Shown one piece after another: positions 16,854 through 25,445 of a stretch of 35,150 nt of DNA. Location of the stretch: the NCBI GenBank assembly GCA_014382375.1, contig JACNJU010000099.1, positions 1 through 35,150 of the forward strand. The letters are read 5' to 3'. How positions within the stretch are numbered: position 1 is the first letter of the stretch; every line of letters starts with the position of its first letter. The DNA comes from Rhodospirillaceae bacterium. GTDB lineage: Bacteria; Pseudomonadota; Alphaproteobacteria; Rhodospirillales; JABHCV01. Both the position numbers and the translations under genes were made by a program. The notes beneath the pieces were generated by a model. The model was not told where the DNA came from, did not search any database, and saw only the letters and a program-made list of their open reading frames with translations.

Positions 16854-18269
16854 ATGAGCATTCATCCAGTTATCCTGTCAGGCGGATCGGGAACCCGGTT
16901 ATGGCCGTTGTCGCGAAAACACTACCCCAAACAACTGCTGTCGCTGACGTCTGAAAAGTCGCTGTTGCAGGAAACCCTGGAACGGGTCACTGGTAAGGGC
17001 TTTGAAGCACCGCTGGTTATTTGCAACGACCAGCATCGTTTCAGCGTTGCCGAGCAAGTCCGCGAGATCAATCTGTATGTCCGGGATATCATTCTGGAGC
17101 CAGTCGGCAGAAACACCGCCCCTGCCGCCGCCATTGCGGCAATGACGCTGCGTGCCATTGACAAGGACGCGACCATCCTGCTGTTGCCATCGGATCACCT
17201 GATAGAAAATCGCAAAGCCTTCCTGGCCGCCATCAAGACCGCCGCCAAAGCGGCTGAAAACGATTATCTGGTGACCTTCGGAATCAAACCCACCGGCCCT
17301 GAAACCGGATATGGATATATTCTGGGCGGAGACGAAATAAGTGCCGCGCCGGGTTGTCTCAGCGTCGAGAAATTTATCGAAAAGCCGAACCCCGAAAAGG
17401 CTGCTAAAATGCTCGCCGCTGGCGGCCATGTCTGGAACAGTGGAATTTTCCTGTTCAAGGCTTCCACCTATCTTGAAGAACTGAAAATCCTGCAGCCTGA
17501 TGTCTTCGCAATTTGCGAAAAATCCATGTCGGCGACCATTCGCGATCTGGATTTCACCCGCATGGATGGGGAAATTTTCGAGAGCTGCCCGGCCATATCC
17601 ATCGACTACGCCGTCATGGAGCATACCCGCAAGGCCTGTGTTGTCCCCGTTGATATGGGATGGAGTGATATCGGTTCGTGGTCTGAACTATGGAAGGTTT
17701 CAAAAAAAGACAAACAGGACAATGTCATCATCGGTGATGTTTTTGCCGAAGACACCAGCGGCAGTTACCTTCGCACCTATAACAAAATGATCGCCACTAT
17801 CGGCATCAAAGACATGGTTATCGTTGATACCGGCGACACGGTGCTGATCGCCCCAAAAGACCGGGCACAGGACATTGGCACCATCGTCAAGAGACTGGAA
17901 AAGAAAGACCGCACGGAACACCTTTTGCCGGAGCGGGTACGCCGCCCCTGGGGCTGGTATCAGTCACTGGATAGTGGGCCGTCCTTTCAGGTCAAGCGGA
18001 TTTGTGTCAATCCCGATAGCCGCCTTTCCCTGCAACGTCACCAGCGCCGCGCCGAACACTGGATTGTCGTCTCAGGCGAGGCTTTGGTTCACTGCGACGG
18101 CAAGGATATGACGCTGGGGCCCAATCAATCGACTTATATTCCCGTTGGTGCCGCCCACCGGCTGGAAAACACCACCAAGGAACCGCTTTACCTGATTGAG
18201 GTACAATCGGGTGACTATCTTGGCGAAGATGATATAGAACGTCTGGATGACGACTTCGCCCGTAGCTAA
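16854..18269 (+). CDS. manC: Mannose-1-phosphate guanylyltransferase / mannose-6-phosphate isomerase (type II)
   Basis: A 471-residue bifunctional-type enzyme (ManC/AlgA/XanB family) making GDP-mannose, the donor for mannose, fucose or rhamnose in LPS, capsule or exopolysaccharide. The N-terminal nucleotidyltransferase domain (about 4-285) has the pyrophosphorylase loop LSGGSGTRLWP (residues 8-18), LPSDHLI, and FIEKP at 174-178. The C-terminal cupin (about 345-465) has the type II isomerase motif LQRHQRRAEHWIVVSGEA and the PVGAAHRLEN metal site. Length is standard. The gene heads a three-gene plus-strand set with the DUF6165-like protein and a glycosyltransferase. Whether both activities are retained cannot be judged, but both signature motifs are intact. 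Confidence 0.94.
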   Translation: MSIHPVILSGGSGTRLWPLSRKHYPKQLLSLTSEKSLLQETLERVTGKGFEAPLVICNDQHRFSVAEQVREINLYVRDIILEPVGRNTAPAAAIAAMTLRAIDKDATILLLPSDHLIENRKAFLAAIKTAAKAAENDYLVTFGIKPTGPETGYGYILGGDEISAAPGCLSVEKFIEKPNPEKAAKMLAAGGHVWNSGIFLFKASTYLEELKILQPDVFAICEKSMSATIRDLDFTRMDGEIFESCPAISIDYAVMEHTRKACVVPVDMGWSDIGSWSELWKVSKKDKQDNVIIGDVFAEDTSGSYLRTYNKMIATIGIKDMVIVDTGDTVLIAPKDRAQDIGTIVKRLEKKDRTEHLLPERVRRPWGWYQSLDSGPSFQVKRICVNPDSRLSLQRHQRRAEHWIVVSGEALVHCDGKDMTLGPNQSTYIPVGAAHRLENTTKEPLYLIEVQSGDYLGEDDIERLDDDFARS

Positions 18270-18285
18270 TTTCTAGGAGAATACC

Positions 18286-18678
18286 GTGTCCGTTACCGTT
18301 TCCGTCAATGTCGCCCCGGGTGAACTTGTCGACAAAATCACAATTTTGGAAATCAAGCTCGAACGCATTGAAGACGAAGCCAAGCTGGCTAATGTCAGGC
18401 TTGAATACGACACCCTGAGCGCGGCGCGGGACGAGGCCATTCCCAAATCAGAAGAACTGGAGCAGTTGAGCGCAGAACTGAAAAAAATCAATGAGGCCCT
18501 GTGGGAAATCGAAGACGATATCCGCGACTGTGAACGGGCCAAGGATTTTGGTGAAGACTTCGTCAGGTTGGCACGCGCGGTTTATGTCACCAACGATAAA
18601 CGCATGGCCGTCAAGCGCCAGATCAACGATTTACTGGGATCCGCACTGGTCGAAGAAAAATCCTACGCGGCATATTAA
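18286..18678 (+). CDS. Small coiled-coil protein, DUF6165-like
   Basis: A 130-residue, acidic, largely helical cytoplasmic protein with no signal peptide or TM segment. The N-terminal PGELVDKITILEIKLERI motif is, as I recall, the hallmark of the DUF6165 family, whose members often lie beside sugar-nucleotide and glycosyltransferase genes. Long charged helices (about 20-110) suggest a coiled-coil or helical bundle. The GTG start at 18286 is supported by a good ribosome-binding site (TAGGAGA) about five bases upstream. Its TAA stop abuts the ATG of the family 9 glycosyltransferase without a gap, so the two are translationally coupled. It may help or bind the glycosyltransferase; that is inference. 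Function unknown. Confidence 0.8.
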   Translation: MSVTVSVNVAPGELVDKITILEIKLERIEDEAKLANVRLEYDTLSAARDEAIPKSEELEQLSAELKKINEALWEIEDDIRDCERAKDFGEDFVRLARAVYVTNDKRMAVKRQINDLLGSALVEEKSYAAY

Positions 18679-19773
18679 ATGAAGCCGTTTCGAATCCTTG
18701 ATAAATTTCTCAGCCTGAAACGTCGCTTCAGCAATCGAGGCGACCCGGCAAATGGAATCCTGCTGATTTCGGCCGGGGGTTTGGGTGACACCGTTCTTTT
18801 CTCACTTCTCGCTTCTCGCTTCAAATCCCTCGCCCGTGACGGCGAACCGGTCACCGTGCTACTCAGAAATGACGCCCGTAAAATGGCCTTTCTGCTGCCT
18901 ACGGATATGGGTCTGGAGATTGTCAATTTCGGGGATTTGAGAAAGTCCCTGTCCTACCGGCGTAAAGTTGCCAACCGCCTTTTCAATGCCCATTACCGGC
19001 TTGTCATCTCAACCGACCAGTTGCGCCACCCCGATCTTGATGAGGCGCTGATCAAAATGGCCGCCCCGGATGAAGCCATCGCCATGGAGCCCCGCTCGTG
19101 GCCGAAATACGCCGCCGCCCTTAATGCCAACCGCGGGCTTTACAGCCGCTTGTTCGACAGCGGCCCCGACAGGCTTGACAAGGTGGTGCGCTGGAGTAAC
19201 TTCGCCAACTGGTTGGCGGGCACCCAGACGCCGCCGCCAAAAGTTCAGATTGCCGTTGAGGACAGGAGCGGCGAGACGTTTGATGTTCTGATCCAGCCAT
19301 TTTCCGCCGTCGCCGCCAAGCAAAGCCCGGTGGCGCTTTATCGACACATCATCAAAAGCCTGCCGCAAGGCATGAGCATCGCCCTGACCGGCGCGCCCGG
19401 CGATATGGCCGCCAACCCTGATTACCAGCAATTGTTGTCTCTGCCCGGCGTCAGCTTCAATTCAAACGGCTTTGAGGAACTTGTCCCGGCCCTGAAAGCG
19501 GCCAGGCTGGTGATCAGCGTCGATACTGCCCTGATGCACCTGGCCGTGGCCCTGGGCGCGCCAACCATCTGCCTGGCCAGTGCCGCCTACGTCGGTGAAA
19601 TCGTCCCCTACGCCCCGGAAATCACCCCGGACAACGCCCATTTTATTTACCAATCCATGGACTGCGAGGGTTGCCTGGGAAAATGCCACCTGCCCCCGGT
19701 GGAGGGCATGTATCCCTGCGTCGCGGAGATTGACGCCGATCAGGTGATCGCCCTTTGCAAAGAAATTTTATGA
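18679..19773 (+). CDS. Glycosyltransferase family 9 (heptosyltransferase-like)
   Basis: A 364-residue GT-B fold glycosyltransferase resembling ADP-heptose:LPS heptosyltransferases. The N-terminal domain has the family start ISAGGLGDTVLFSLLASRFK (about 30-49), and the C-terminal domain holds the donor-binding segment VISVDTALMHLAVALGAPTICL (about 275-296; quoted here in part only by position). A C-terminal Cys cluster, CEGCLGKCHLPP then YPCV, is typical of many GT9 proteins and may bind metal. Domain 1 is shorter and less conserved than in WaaC/WaaF, so the sugar donor and acceptor are uncertain. It starts at the base after the stop of the DUF6165-like gene and is the last gene of the manC cassette. 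It faces the convergent metallopeptidase gene 22 bp away. Confidence 0.82.
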   Translation: MKPFRILDKFLSLKRRFSNRGDPANGILLISAGGLGDTVLFSLLASRFKSLARDGEPVTVLLRNDARKMAFLLPTDMGLEIVNFGDLRKSLSYRRKVANRLFNAHYRLVISTDQLRHPDLDEALIKMAAPDEAIAMEPRSWPKYAAALNANRGLYSRLFDSGPDRLDKVVRWSNFANWLAGTQTPPPKVQIAVEDRSGETFDVLIQPFSAVAAKQSPVALYRHIIKSLPQGMSIALTGAPGDMAANPDYQQLLSLPGVSFNSNGFEELVPALKAARLVISVDTALMHLAVALGAPTICLASAAYVGEIVPYAPEITPDNAHFIYQSMDCEGCLGKCHLPPVEGMYPCVAEIDADQVIALCKEIL

Positions 19774-19795
19774 GCCCATCCGGAGCCTTATGAGG

Positions 19796-20810
19796 CTACC
19801 AGACCGGTATCTCCAACGCCCCAGGATTCATTGCAGGGCTTGAACCGATTTGACATTTTTTGGCATCGATCTTTTTTACCCATGATGCAAAATCCAGAAC
19901 CTCTGCCGGACGCATTATACAAGCTTCGTTGGACCAGGGATGTCCAAGCTGAAGCAATTGATGTCCCAACTCATGAGCCAACATGGCACTGGCATATGTC
20001 AGTGCCTTATCGCGTGTGTAGACATCACCGTTTCTGAGTTTTTTGATTTGTTTATCGTTGGACAAGTATGGAAAGAGAGAAACCCACACCGATGATCCAA
20101 ACTGTGAAGCAGGAATGTATTCTGTTGAACCGCCGGTAATCCCTCCCCTTATGGAGGTGTGGATCGGTATGGGCATATATTCAACACTGGCGACAAGCTG
20201 ATTGGTCAAAATGATATCAGCTTCAACACCACGTTTAGCCATCAAGGTCCAGTAGCCGTATTCATTCAGGGGCAAATTCTGACGCCCCGGGAATTCTCCT
20301 ATGACAGGATATCCATCTTCCAAACGGGCGCTTGTCCAATAAGACAAGCGAGTCCTGAAAGTTTCAATAATTGCGTTGGCAAAAGATTCCAGATCATCAT
20401 TTTTCAGCGGCTGAACGAGATAAGGGCGAGCAAATTCTATTTGCTTTATGAGTGGATCTCTCTGTTTCCCGATTTGATCGATGAGAGATTCCTTTACATA
20501 TCCCCAATCGACTTTCCCGTTACGGAAATCCCCTATGAGATCATCAAATTCAGGGGGTTTATTTTCGACAAGGCTCGTAAAAATATTATCGATATGAAAA
20601 ACAGGAATTTCCTTTGGTCTTATAACGGTAATTTCGAAATGCTCCTTGATCAGATCAGATGCTAATTGAATAATTTTCCAGAGTTCTTCATTCGAAATAT
20701 TGGGGAATCTCGGGTTTTCAATGTAAATGACCCGGTTGAAAGCACATCCCGAGCATTAAAATCAACGTCATCAGTAATTGGCGCACCAACGATTTCTTGT
20801 CCCTATCCAT
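19796..20810 (-). pseudogene. Probable lipoprotein zinc metallopeptidase with an apparent one-base frameshift in the signal-peptide region
   Basis: The frame ending at 19796 is open upstream to 20755, yet between 20755 and 20348 it has no ATG, GTG or TTG: 136 codons without a usable start. An ATG at 20810 in another frame opens a signal peptide (MDRDKKSLVRQ, then a hydrophobic stretch) and stops at 20718. Removing one G from the GGG at 20748-20750 (CCC on the plus strand) fuses the two into 337 residues with MLGC, a plausible lipobox. So this is either a sequencing error or a recent inactivation. The C-terminal part has HELGHQLLQLGH (19940-19975), a zinc-protease type signature, followed by a CIMRP segment resembling a Met-turn. 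I recognise no named family. Base composition is more AT-rich than its neighbours, suggesting transfer. A TTG at 20347 could start only a truncated 183-residue product. Confidence 0.65.
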
Positions 20811-20917
20811 AATGGAAATACTTTAGATGGGGGATTATTCAAGAGCAATTTGTTGTTTTTTGTTTCCCGGATTCGCCTTACGAAAATATGCGTGAGGAAC
20901 CGATATCCGAAAATACC

Positions 20918-20951
20918 AAAAAAAAGGCCGCTCCCGAAGGTGCGGCCTTTT
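20918..20951 (-). terminator. Intrinsic terminator of the ribosomal superoperon (after rplQ)
   Basis: On the minus strand a GGCCGC/GCGGCC stem with two more inner C-G pairs and a UUCG tetraloop is followed by eight T. It lies about 22 bp after the rplQ stop. This is a textbook Rho-independent terminator and marks the end of the rpsM-rplQ transcript. On the plus strand a four-T tail also follows the stem, but no plus-strand gene reads into it. Confidence 0.9.
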
Positions 20952-20972
20952 AAATCTTTTGGGCGTTACTGC

Positions 20973-21407
20973 TTATTCAGCTTCGGCAAGTGCCGCTGCA
21001 GCTTCGTCGGCCTCAACGCGGGCCAGATCGGCGGCGCCTTTGGCTTCCGGGTCGCGGTCGACCAGCTCCAGCACCGCCATCGGTGCACAATCCCCGTAAC
21101 GATTGCCGGCCTTCAGAACCCTGGTGTAACCACCATTGCGTTCCTTGTAGCGTTCAGCCAAAGAACTGAACAGCTTACCGACGATTTCAGCGTCCTTAAT
21201 GACAGACAATGCCTGACGGCGGGCATGCAGGTCACCGCGCTTGCCAAGGGTGATCATCTTGTCGGCAATGCGACGCAATTCCTTCGCCTTGGGCAGGGTC
21301 GTGGTGATCTGTTCATGATCCAACAGGGACGTCACCATGTTCGAGAACATCGCCTTGCGATGTGAACTGGTCCGGTTAAGTTTGCGTCCGCTCATGCCAT
21401 GTCGCAT
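20973..21407 (-). CDS. rplQ: 50S ribosomal protein L17
   Basis: A 144-residue L17, a large-subunit protein near the exit tunnel. The N-terminal [20 protein letters not shown] block and the [20 protein letters not shown] block are diagnostic. It is about 17 residues longer than the E. coli protein because of a C-terminal tail rich in Ala, Glu and Asp, which is common in alphaproteobacteria. It is the last gene of the alpha operon, 32 bp after rpoA, and is followed by a strong terminator. Confidence 0.97.
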   Translation of the reverse strand: MRHGMSGRKLNRTSSHRKAMFSNMVTSLLDHEQITTTLPKAKELRRIADKMITLGKRGDLHARRQALSVIKDAEIVGKLFSSLAERYKERNGGYTRVLKAGNRYGDCAPMAVLELVDRDPEAKGAADLARVEADEAAAALAEAE

Positions 21408-21439
21408 GATTTCTCTCCTTGAGTAAGTTCTTTAAACCC

Positions 21440-22456
21440 TCAGAACGGGTCTTCAAGCTTTTTGGCCAAATCTTCGATGTTTTCAGGCGGCCAATCAGCA
21501 ATTTCCATTCCCAGGTGCAAACCCATCTGTGAGAGCACTTCTTTGATCTCGTTTAGGGATTTACGACCGAAGTTCGGGGTCCTGAGCATATCGGACTCAC
21601 TCTTTTGTACGAGATCGCCGATATAAATGATGTTGTCGTTCTTCAGGCAATTGGCTGAACGTACTGAGAGTTCCAGCTCGTCAACCTTGCGAAGCAGGTT
21701 CCTGTTGAACGGCAGTTCATCTTTTTCTTCTTCCTGCTGAACCTTCTGCGGCTCTTCGAAGTTGATGAACAACCGCAACTGGTCTTGAAGAATGCGGGCA
21801 GCCAGGGCGACCGCATCATCAGGTGCTACAGCGCCATTGGATGTCACTTCAAGGGAAAGCTTGTCGTGATCGGTAATCTGACCGACACGGCTGTTTTCAA
21901 CCTTGTAGCTAACCTTGGTAACCGGCGAGAAAACCGCATCAATGGGAATAAGCCCGATCGGTGAATCTTCAGCCCGGTTCTGGGCCGCAGCAACATAGCC
22001 CTTGCCATGTTCCACAGTCATTTCCATGGACAGCTTGGCGCCTTTGTCGAGATGACAAATAACCAAAGACGGGTCCATAATCTCGATGTCGGGACCGGTT
22101 TCAATATCACCGGCCTTGACTTCGCCTGGCCCCGAAGCCTTCAGCGTAATACGCTTCGGCCCTTCGGCGTGCATACGAAGTCCCATCGATTTGATATTCA
22201 AAACGATGTCGGTGACGTCCTCGCGGACACCCGGGATAGATGAAAACTCGTGCAATACGTTGTCGATCTGCACAGACGTCACGGCGGCCCCTTGCAGGGA
22301 CGACAGCAGCACCCGGCGTAACGCATTACCCAGGGTAAGGCCAAAACCGCGTTCCAGCGGTTCTGCAACGACGGTGGCGCGACGTTCCGGATCTGCACCC
22401 GGAACAACGTCAAGTTTCATCGGTTTAATCAATTCCAGCCAATTCTTTTGAATCAC
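21440..22456 (-). CDS. rpoA: DNA-directed RNA polymerase alpha subunit
   Basis: A 338-residue alpha subunit. The N-terminal assembly domain (about 1-235) includes the [19 protein letters not shown] dimerisation helix, and the C-terminal domain (about 255-330) has the helix-hairpin-helix region with [13 protein letters not shown] that contacts UP elements and activators. An acidic/Gln linker ([14 protein letters not shown]) joins them. The gene follows rpsK after an unusually structured 99-bp gap that may act as a leader. It is a normal, full-length housekeeping gene. Confidence 0.98.
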   Translation of the reverse strand: MIQKNWLELIKPMKLDVVPGADPERRATVVAEPLERGFGLTLGNALRRVLLSSLQGAAVTSVQIDNVLHEFSSIPGVREDVTDIVLNIKSMGLRMHAEGPKRITLKASGPGEVKAGDIETGPDIEIMDPSLVICHLDKGAKLSMEMTVEHGKGYVAAAQNRAEDSPIGLIPIDAVFSPVTKVSYKVENSRVGQITDHDKLSLEVTSNGAVAPDDAVALAARILQDQLRLFINFEEPQKVQQEEEKDELPFNRNLLRKVDELELSVRSANCLKNDNIIYIGDLVQKSESDMLRTPNFGRKSLNEIKEVLSQMGLHLGMEIADWPPENIEDLAKKLEDPF

Positions 22457-22485
22457 GGAAAAAACCTCATGCTCAATGCATTAAT

Positions 22486-22551
22486 GTCAGGCCCTTAAAC
22501 GAAAACAAGAGCCACTTAAATAAACTGGGGACTTTAAGTCCTCAGCCTGAC
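22486..22551 (-). promoter_or_regulatory. Structured leader RNA upstream of rpoA
   Basis: Between rpsK and rpoA the transcript can close a seven-base-pair stem (GTCAGGC at 22545-22551 with GCCTGAC at 22486-22492, minus-strand sense) around a perfect 13-base inverted repeat at 22529-22541 (GGACTT-A-AAGTCC when read on the minus strand). All other gaps in the cluster except the one before rpsM are shorter. It may set rpoA translation or mark an RNA processing site. Confidence 0.45.
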
Positions 22552-22555
22552 CGTC

Positions 22556-22948
22556 CTATACGCGACGGCGTTTACGTGGACGGCAGCCATTGTGCGGAAT
22601 GGGCGTAACGTCACGAATTGCGGTAATGGTAAAGCCGACGGCCTGCAGGGCACGAAGTGCTGACTCACGTCCCGAACCAGGGCCTTTAACTTCGACTTCA
22701 AGTGTCTTCATACCATGTTCCTGGGCCTTGCGACCGGCATCTTCACCTGCCATCTGGGCGGCGTGCGGTGTCGATTTACGCGATCCTTTAAAGCCCTGAC
22801 TACCAGCGGACGCCCAGGCAATAGAGTTACCTTGCGCATCAGTGATGGTAATCATGGTGTTATTGAACGTGGCGTTTACATGGGCCACACCTGAAGCAAT
22901 ATTTTTGCGTTCACGACGGCGTGGTCGCTGCGTTGTCGGCTTTGCCAT
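22556..22948 (-). CDS. rpsK: 30S ribosomal protein S11
   Basis: A 130-residue S11 of the small-subunit platform. Diagnostic segments are [33 protein letters not shown] and the C-terminal [16 protein letters not shown] short basic N-terminus ([15 protein letters not shown]) is present. It lies 15 bp after rpsM and is separated from rpoA by the structured 99-bp leader. Length and sequence are normal. Confidence 0.98.
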   Translation of the reverse strand: MAKPTTQRPRRRERKNIASGVAHVNATFNNTMITITDAQGNSIAWASAGSQGFKGSRKSTPHAAQMAGEDAGRKAQEHGMKTLEVEVKGPGSGRESALRALQAVGFTITAIRDVTPIPHNGCRPRKRRRV

Positions 22949-22963
22949 TGTTTATCCTAATTC

Positions 22964-23341
22964 TTACTTAGCAACTTTTTTCTTGCCAGCGATAGCCTTT
23001 GCCGGACCCTTACGGGTACGCGCATTGGTATGTGTTCGCTGACCGTGAACAGGCAAGCCGCGGCGATGCCTGAGACCACGATAACAGCCAAGGTCCATAA
23101 GACGCTTGATGTTCATGGCGACTTCACGGCGAAGATCACCTTCGACCTGATAGTCATTATCTACGGAATCACGGATACCCGTCAGTTCCGATTCAGTTAG
23201 ATCACTGACCCGTCTTTCGGCTGGTATTCCAACCTTTTCACAGATTTCAACCGCCTTTGTGCGACCGATTCCGTGGATGTATGTCAGTGCAATTACGACC
23301 CGTTTCCCGGTCGGAATGTTTACGCCAGCGATTCGCGCCAA
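22964..23341 (-). CDS. rpsM: 30S ribosomal protein S13
   Basis: A 125-residue S13 of the small-subunit head, involved in contacts with the P-site tRNA and the large subunit. It opens with [15 protein letters not shown] and closes with [18 protein letters not shown] and a Lys-rich tail. It is the first gene after a strong promoter and has an AGGAG ribosome-binding site a few bases before its ATG. The rpsD gene often found in this operon elsewhere is absent, as is usual in alphaproteobacteria. Confidence 0.98.
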   Translation of the reverse strand: MARIAGVNIPTGKRVVIALTYIHGIGRTKAVEICEKVGIPAERRVSDLTESELTGIRDSVDNDYQVEGDLRREVAMNIKRLMDLGCYRGLRHRRGLPVHGQRTHTNARTRKGPAKAIAGKKKVAK

Positions 23342-23407
23342 TGCTGGTACTCCTTACCCGTTGGTTTTAAACGATAAAGACTGGGTCAGGGAACCCAAAG
23401 AGGCGCG

Positions 23408-23435
23408 ATTATAGGCGCTCTTTTCCCTAAGTCAA
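23408..23435 (-). promoter_or_regulatory. Strong sigma70-type promoter of the rpsM-rpsK-rpoA-rplQ operon
   Basis: On the minus strand, TTGACT (23435-23430) is followed after 16 bases by a perfect TATAAT (23413-23408). Transcription would start around 23400, about 60 bp before the rpsM ATG. It sits in the 104-bp gap between adk and rpsM and matches the housekeeping consensus in 11 of 12 positions. Confidence 0.85.
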
Positions 23436-23445
23436 CACGCAGTCG

Positions 23446-24090
23446 TTAGCCAATTAAATCCTTCATTTGTTTCGTTACATCATCGATGGCAGCCATGCCG
23501 TCGATGCTCTTCAAAATGCCTTTATTTCCATAGTAGGAAATGATCGGCGCCGTCTGTTCATTATAGGCCTGAAGCCTTGAACGGACAGTTTCGGCGTTGT
23601 CGTCAGCGCGTCTGGAAAACTCTGTTCCACCGCATTTATTACAAACACCTTCAACATCCGGTTTTTTGAACGAATCGTGGTAACCCCGACCACACGCCGA
23701 ACATGTATATCGTCCGGTAATGCGCTCAACCATCGCTTCGTCATCAACCTGCATCTCGATCACACAATCGAGTTTTAAACCTTTTTCATCAAACATCACA
23801 TCCAGCGCTTCGGCCTGCGGGGTCGTACGCGGAAAACCATCAAGAATAAAGCCAGCCTTACAATCATCTTTATCAATACGCGACGAAATCATCTTGATAA
23901 TCAATTCGTCGGAAACAAGCTCGCCTGATTCCATCACTTCTTTTGCCTGGGCGCCAAGTGCGCTGCCTGAATCGACTTCGGCGCGCAGCATATCACCTGT
24001 TGAAAGTTGAATAATGCTATAGGATTCCTGCAAACGCTTGGCTTGCGTCCCCTTCCCGGCTCCCGGAGGCCCTAGCAAGATCAGTTTCAT
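23446..24090 (-). CDS. adk: Adenylate kinase with Cys4 zinc-type LID
   Basis: A 214-residue adenylate kinase (ATP + AMP to 2 ADP). The P-loop GPPGAGKGT is at 7-15, the AMP-binding region includes STGDMLR (30-36) and DGFPRT (84-89). The LID carries Cys130-x2-Cys133 and Cys150-x2-Cys153, the four-Cys arrangement that binds zinc in many bacteria and is absent in E. coli. Its ATG overlaps the secY stop by ATGA, so it is translationally coupled. The promoter for rpsM lies directly after its stop. Confidence 0.97.
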   Translation of the reverse strand: MKLILLGPPGAGKGTQAKRLQESYSIIQLSTGDMLRAEVDSGSALGAQAKEVMESGELVSDELIIKMISSRIDKDDCKAGFILDGFPRTTPQAEALDVMFDEKGLKLDCVIEMQVDDEAMVERITGRYTCSACGRGYHDSFKKPDVEGVCNKCGGTEFSRRADDNAETVRSRLQAYNEQTAPIISYYGNKGILKSIDGMAAIDDVTKQMKDLIG

Positions 24091-25430
24091 CCCCGCTTTC
24101 CCTTCAGTTTCGATTTCTTGATTAACCCCTCGTACTGATGGGCCAGTAAATGTGATTGAACCTGTGACACCGTATCCATGGTCACGGTAACCACGATCAA
24201 AAGGCTCGTTCCACCGAAGTAAAACGGCACCGAAAAGCGGGAAATCAAAATTTCAGGCAACAGACAGACAACTGCCAGATAAGCGGCGCCTACGACTGTC
24301 AAGCGGGTCAGCACCTTGTCCAGATACTGGGAGGTATTTTTGCCAGGGCGAATGCCCGGAATAAAGCCGCCATGCTTCTTCAGGTTATCGGCGGTGTCTT
24401 CCGGATTAAAGACAACAGCGGTGTAGAAGAAAGCAAAGAAAACGATCAAGCTCACGTAAATCGCCAGATACAGCGGTTGCCCGCGACCCAGCAAAGCAGC
24501 AACCGTCGACAGCCATTCCGGTCCGGAACCGGCGCTAAATCCGATTATCGTAATCGGCATCAACAGGATAGAGCTTGCAAAAATCGGCGGAATCACACCT
24601 GCGGTGTTCAATTTAAGCGGCAGATGCGAGCTTTCACCACCACTCATCTTGTTACCCTGCTGGCGCTTTGGATACTGAACAATCAGGCGACGCTGGGCCC
24701 GCTCCATGAAGATTATGAAGAAGATCACGCCTACCGACATGATGATCAGGGCGATAATCAACAACGATGAAAGCGCTCCGGTGCGACCCAATTCAAGGGT
24801 TCCGGCTATGGCGCTGGGCAAATTGGCGACGATGCCCGAGAAAATGATCAATGAAATGCCGTTGCCAATGCCGCGAGCCGTAATCTGTTCACCCAACCAC
24901 ATCAGGAACATGGTGCCGCCAACCAGGGTGACAACCGTCGTAAAGCGGAAGAACACACCAGGATCAATCACCGCCGAACCGACGCTGGAATTCATTCCCT
25001 CAAGCCCAACTGAGATGCCGTAGGCCTGCATTGTGGTAATCAGAACTGTCAGGTAGCGGGTGTACTGGTTAATCAGCTTACGACCAGACTCGCCTTCTTT
25101 CTTCAATGCCGCCATTTTCGGCGATACCGAGGTCATCAACTGCATGATGATCGAGGCCGAGATGTAGGGCATGATATTGAGGGCGAAAATGGTCATCCGG
25201 CCAAGCGCGCCGCCGGAGAACATGTCAAACATTCCCAGAATGCCACCGGCCTGTTGCGAGAAAATATCCTGCAGCACAACCGGATCAATACCCGGCAACG
25301 GGATGTATGTCCCCAAGCGGTAGACAATCAACGCGCCAAGCGTAAACCAGATACGCTTCTTGAGCTCCGTGGCCTTTGAAAAGGCCCCGAAGTTCATATT
25401 GGCTGCGAGTTGCTCTGCTGCGGAGGACAT
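24087..25430 (-). CDS. secY: Preprotein translocase subunit SecY
   Basis: A 447-residue SecY with ten TM helices, forming the protein-conducting channel with SecE and SecG in the inner membrane. Recognisable segments are LGTYIPLPGID after TM1, the plug and TM2 region GALGRMTIFALNIMPYISASI, the cytoplasmic loop with RRLIVQYPKRQQGNKMSGG, and the C5 loop GFIPGIRPGKNT. Length is normal. It lies 15 bp after rplO and overlaps adk by four bases. Confidence 0.98.
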   Translation of the reverse strand: MSSAAEQLAANMNFGAFSKATELKKRIWFTLGALIVYRLGTYIPLPGIDPVVLQDIFSQQAGGILGMFDMFSGGALGRMTIFALNIMPYISASIIMQLMTSVSPKMAALKKEGESGRKLINQYTRYLTVLITTMQAYGISVGLEGMNSSVGSAVIDPGVFFRFTTVVTLVGGTMFLMWLGEQITARGIGNGISLIIFSGIVANLPSAIAGTLELGRTGALSSLLIIALIIMSVGVIFFIIFMERAQRRLIVQYPKRQQGNKMSGGESSHLPLKLNTAGVIPPIFASSILLMPITIIGFSAGSGPEWLSTVAALLGRGQPLYLAIYVSLIVFFAFFYTAVVFNPEDTADNLKKHGGFIPGIRPGKNTSQYLDKVLTRLTVVGAAYLAVVCLLPEILISRFSVPFYFGGTSLLIVVTVTMDTVSQVQSHLLAHQYEGLIKKSKLKGKRG

Positions 25431-25445
25431 GACGTCGGTTCTGCC

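Noticed and set aside
16899-17624. Long open frame of 241 codons on the minus strand opposite manC
   Set aside because: It lies wholly inside manC, has no recognisable motif, and reflects the codon bias of the real gene read in antisense.
19784-19797. AGCCT/AGGCT hairpin between the GT9 gene and the metallopeptidase
   Set aside because: Five base pairs with no T-tract on either strand, so it is not a convincing terminator.
20159-20665. 168-codon open frame on the plus strand antisense to the metallopeptidase
   Set aside because: No family features or RBS. The minus-strand frame in the same place has a signal peptide, a lipobox and a zinc-protease motif once the frameshift is allowed for.
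23401-23420. Possible hairpin GGCGC/GCGC between adk and rpsM as an adk terminator
   Set aside because: The arms pair poorly, no T-tract follows, and the bases are better explained as the spacer and -10 of the rpsM promoter.
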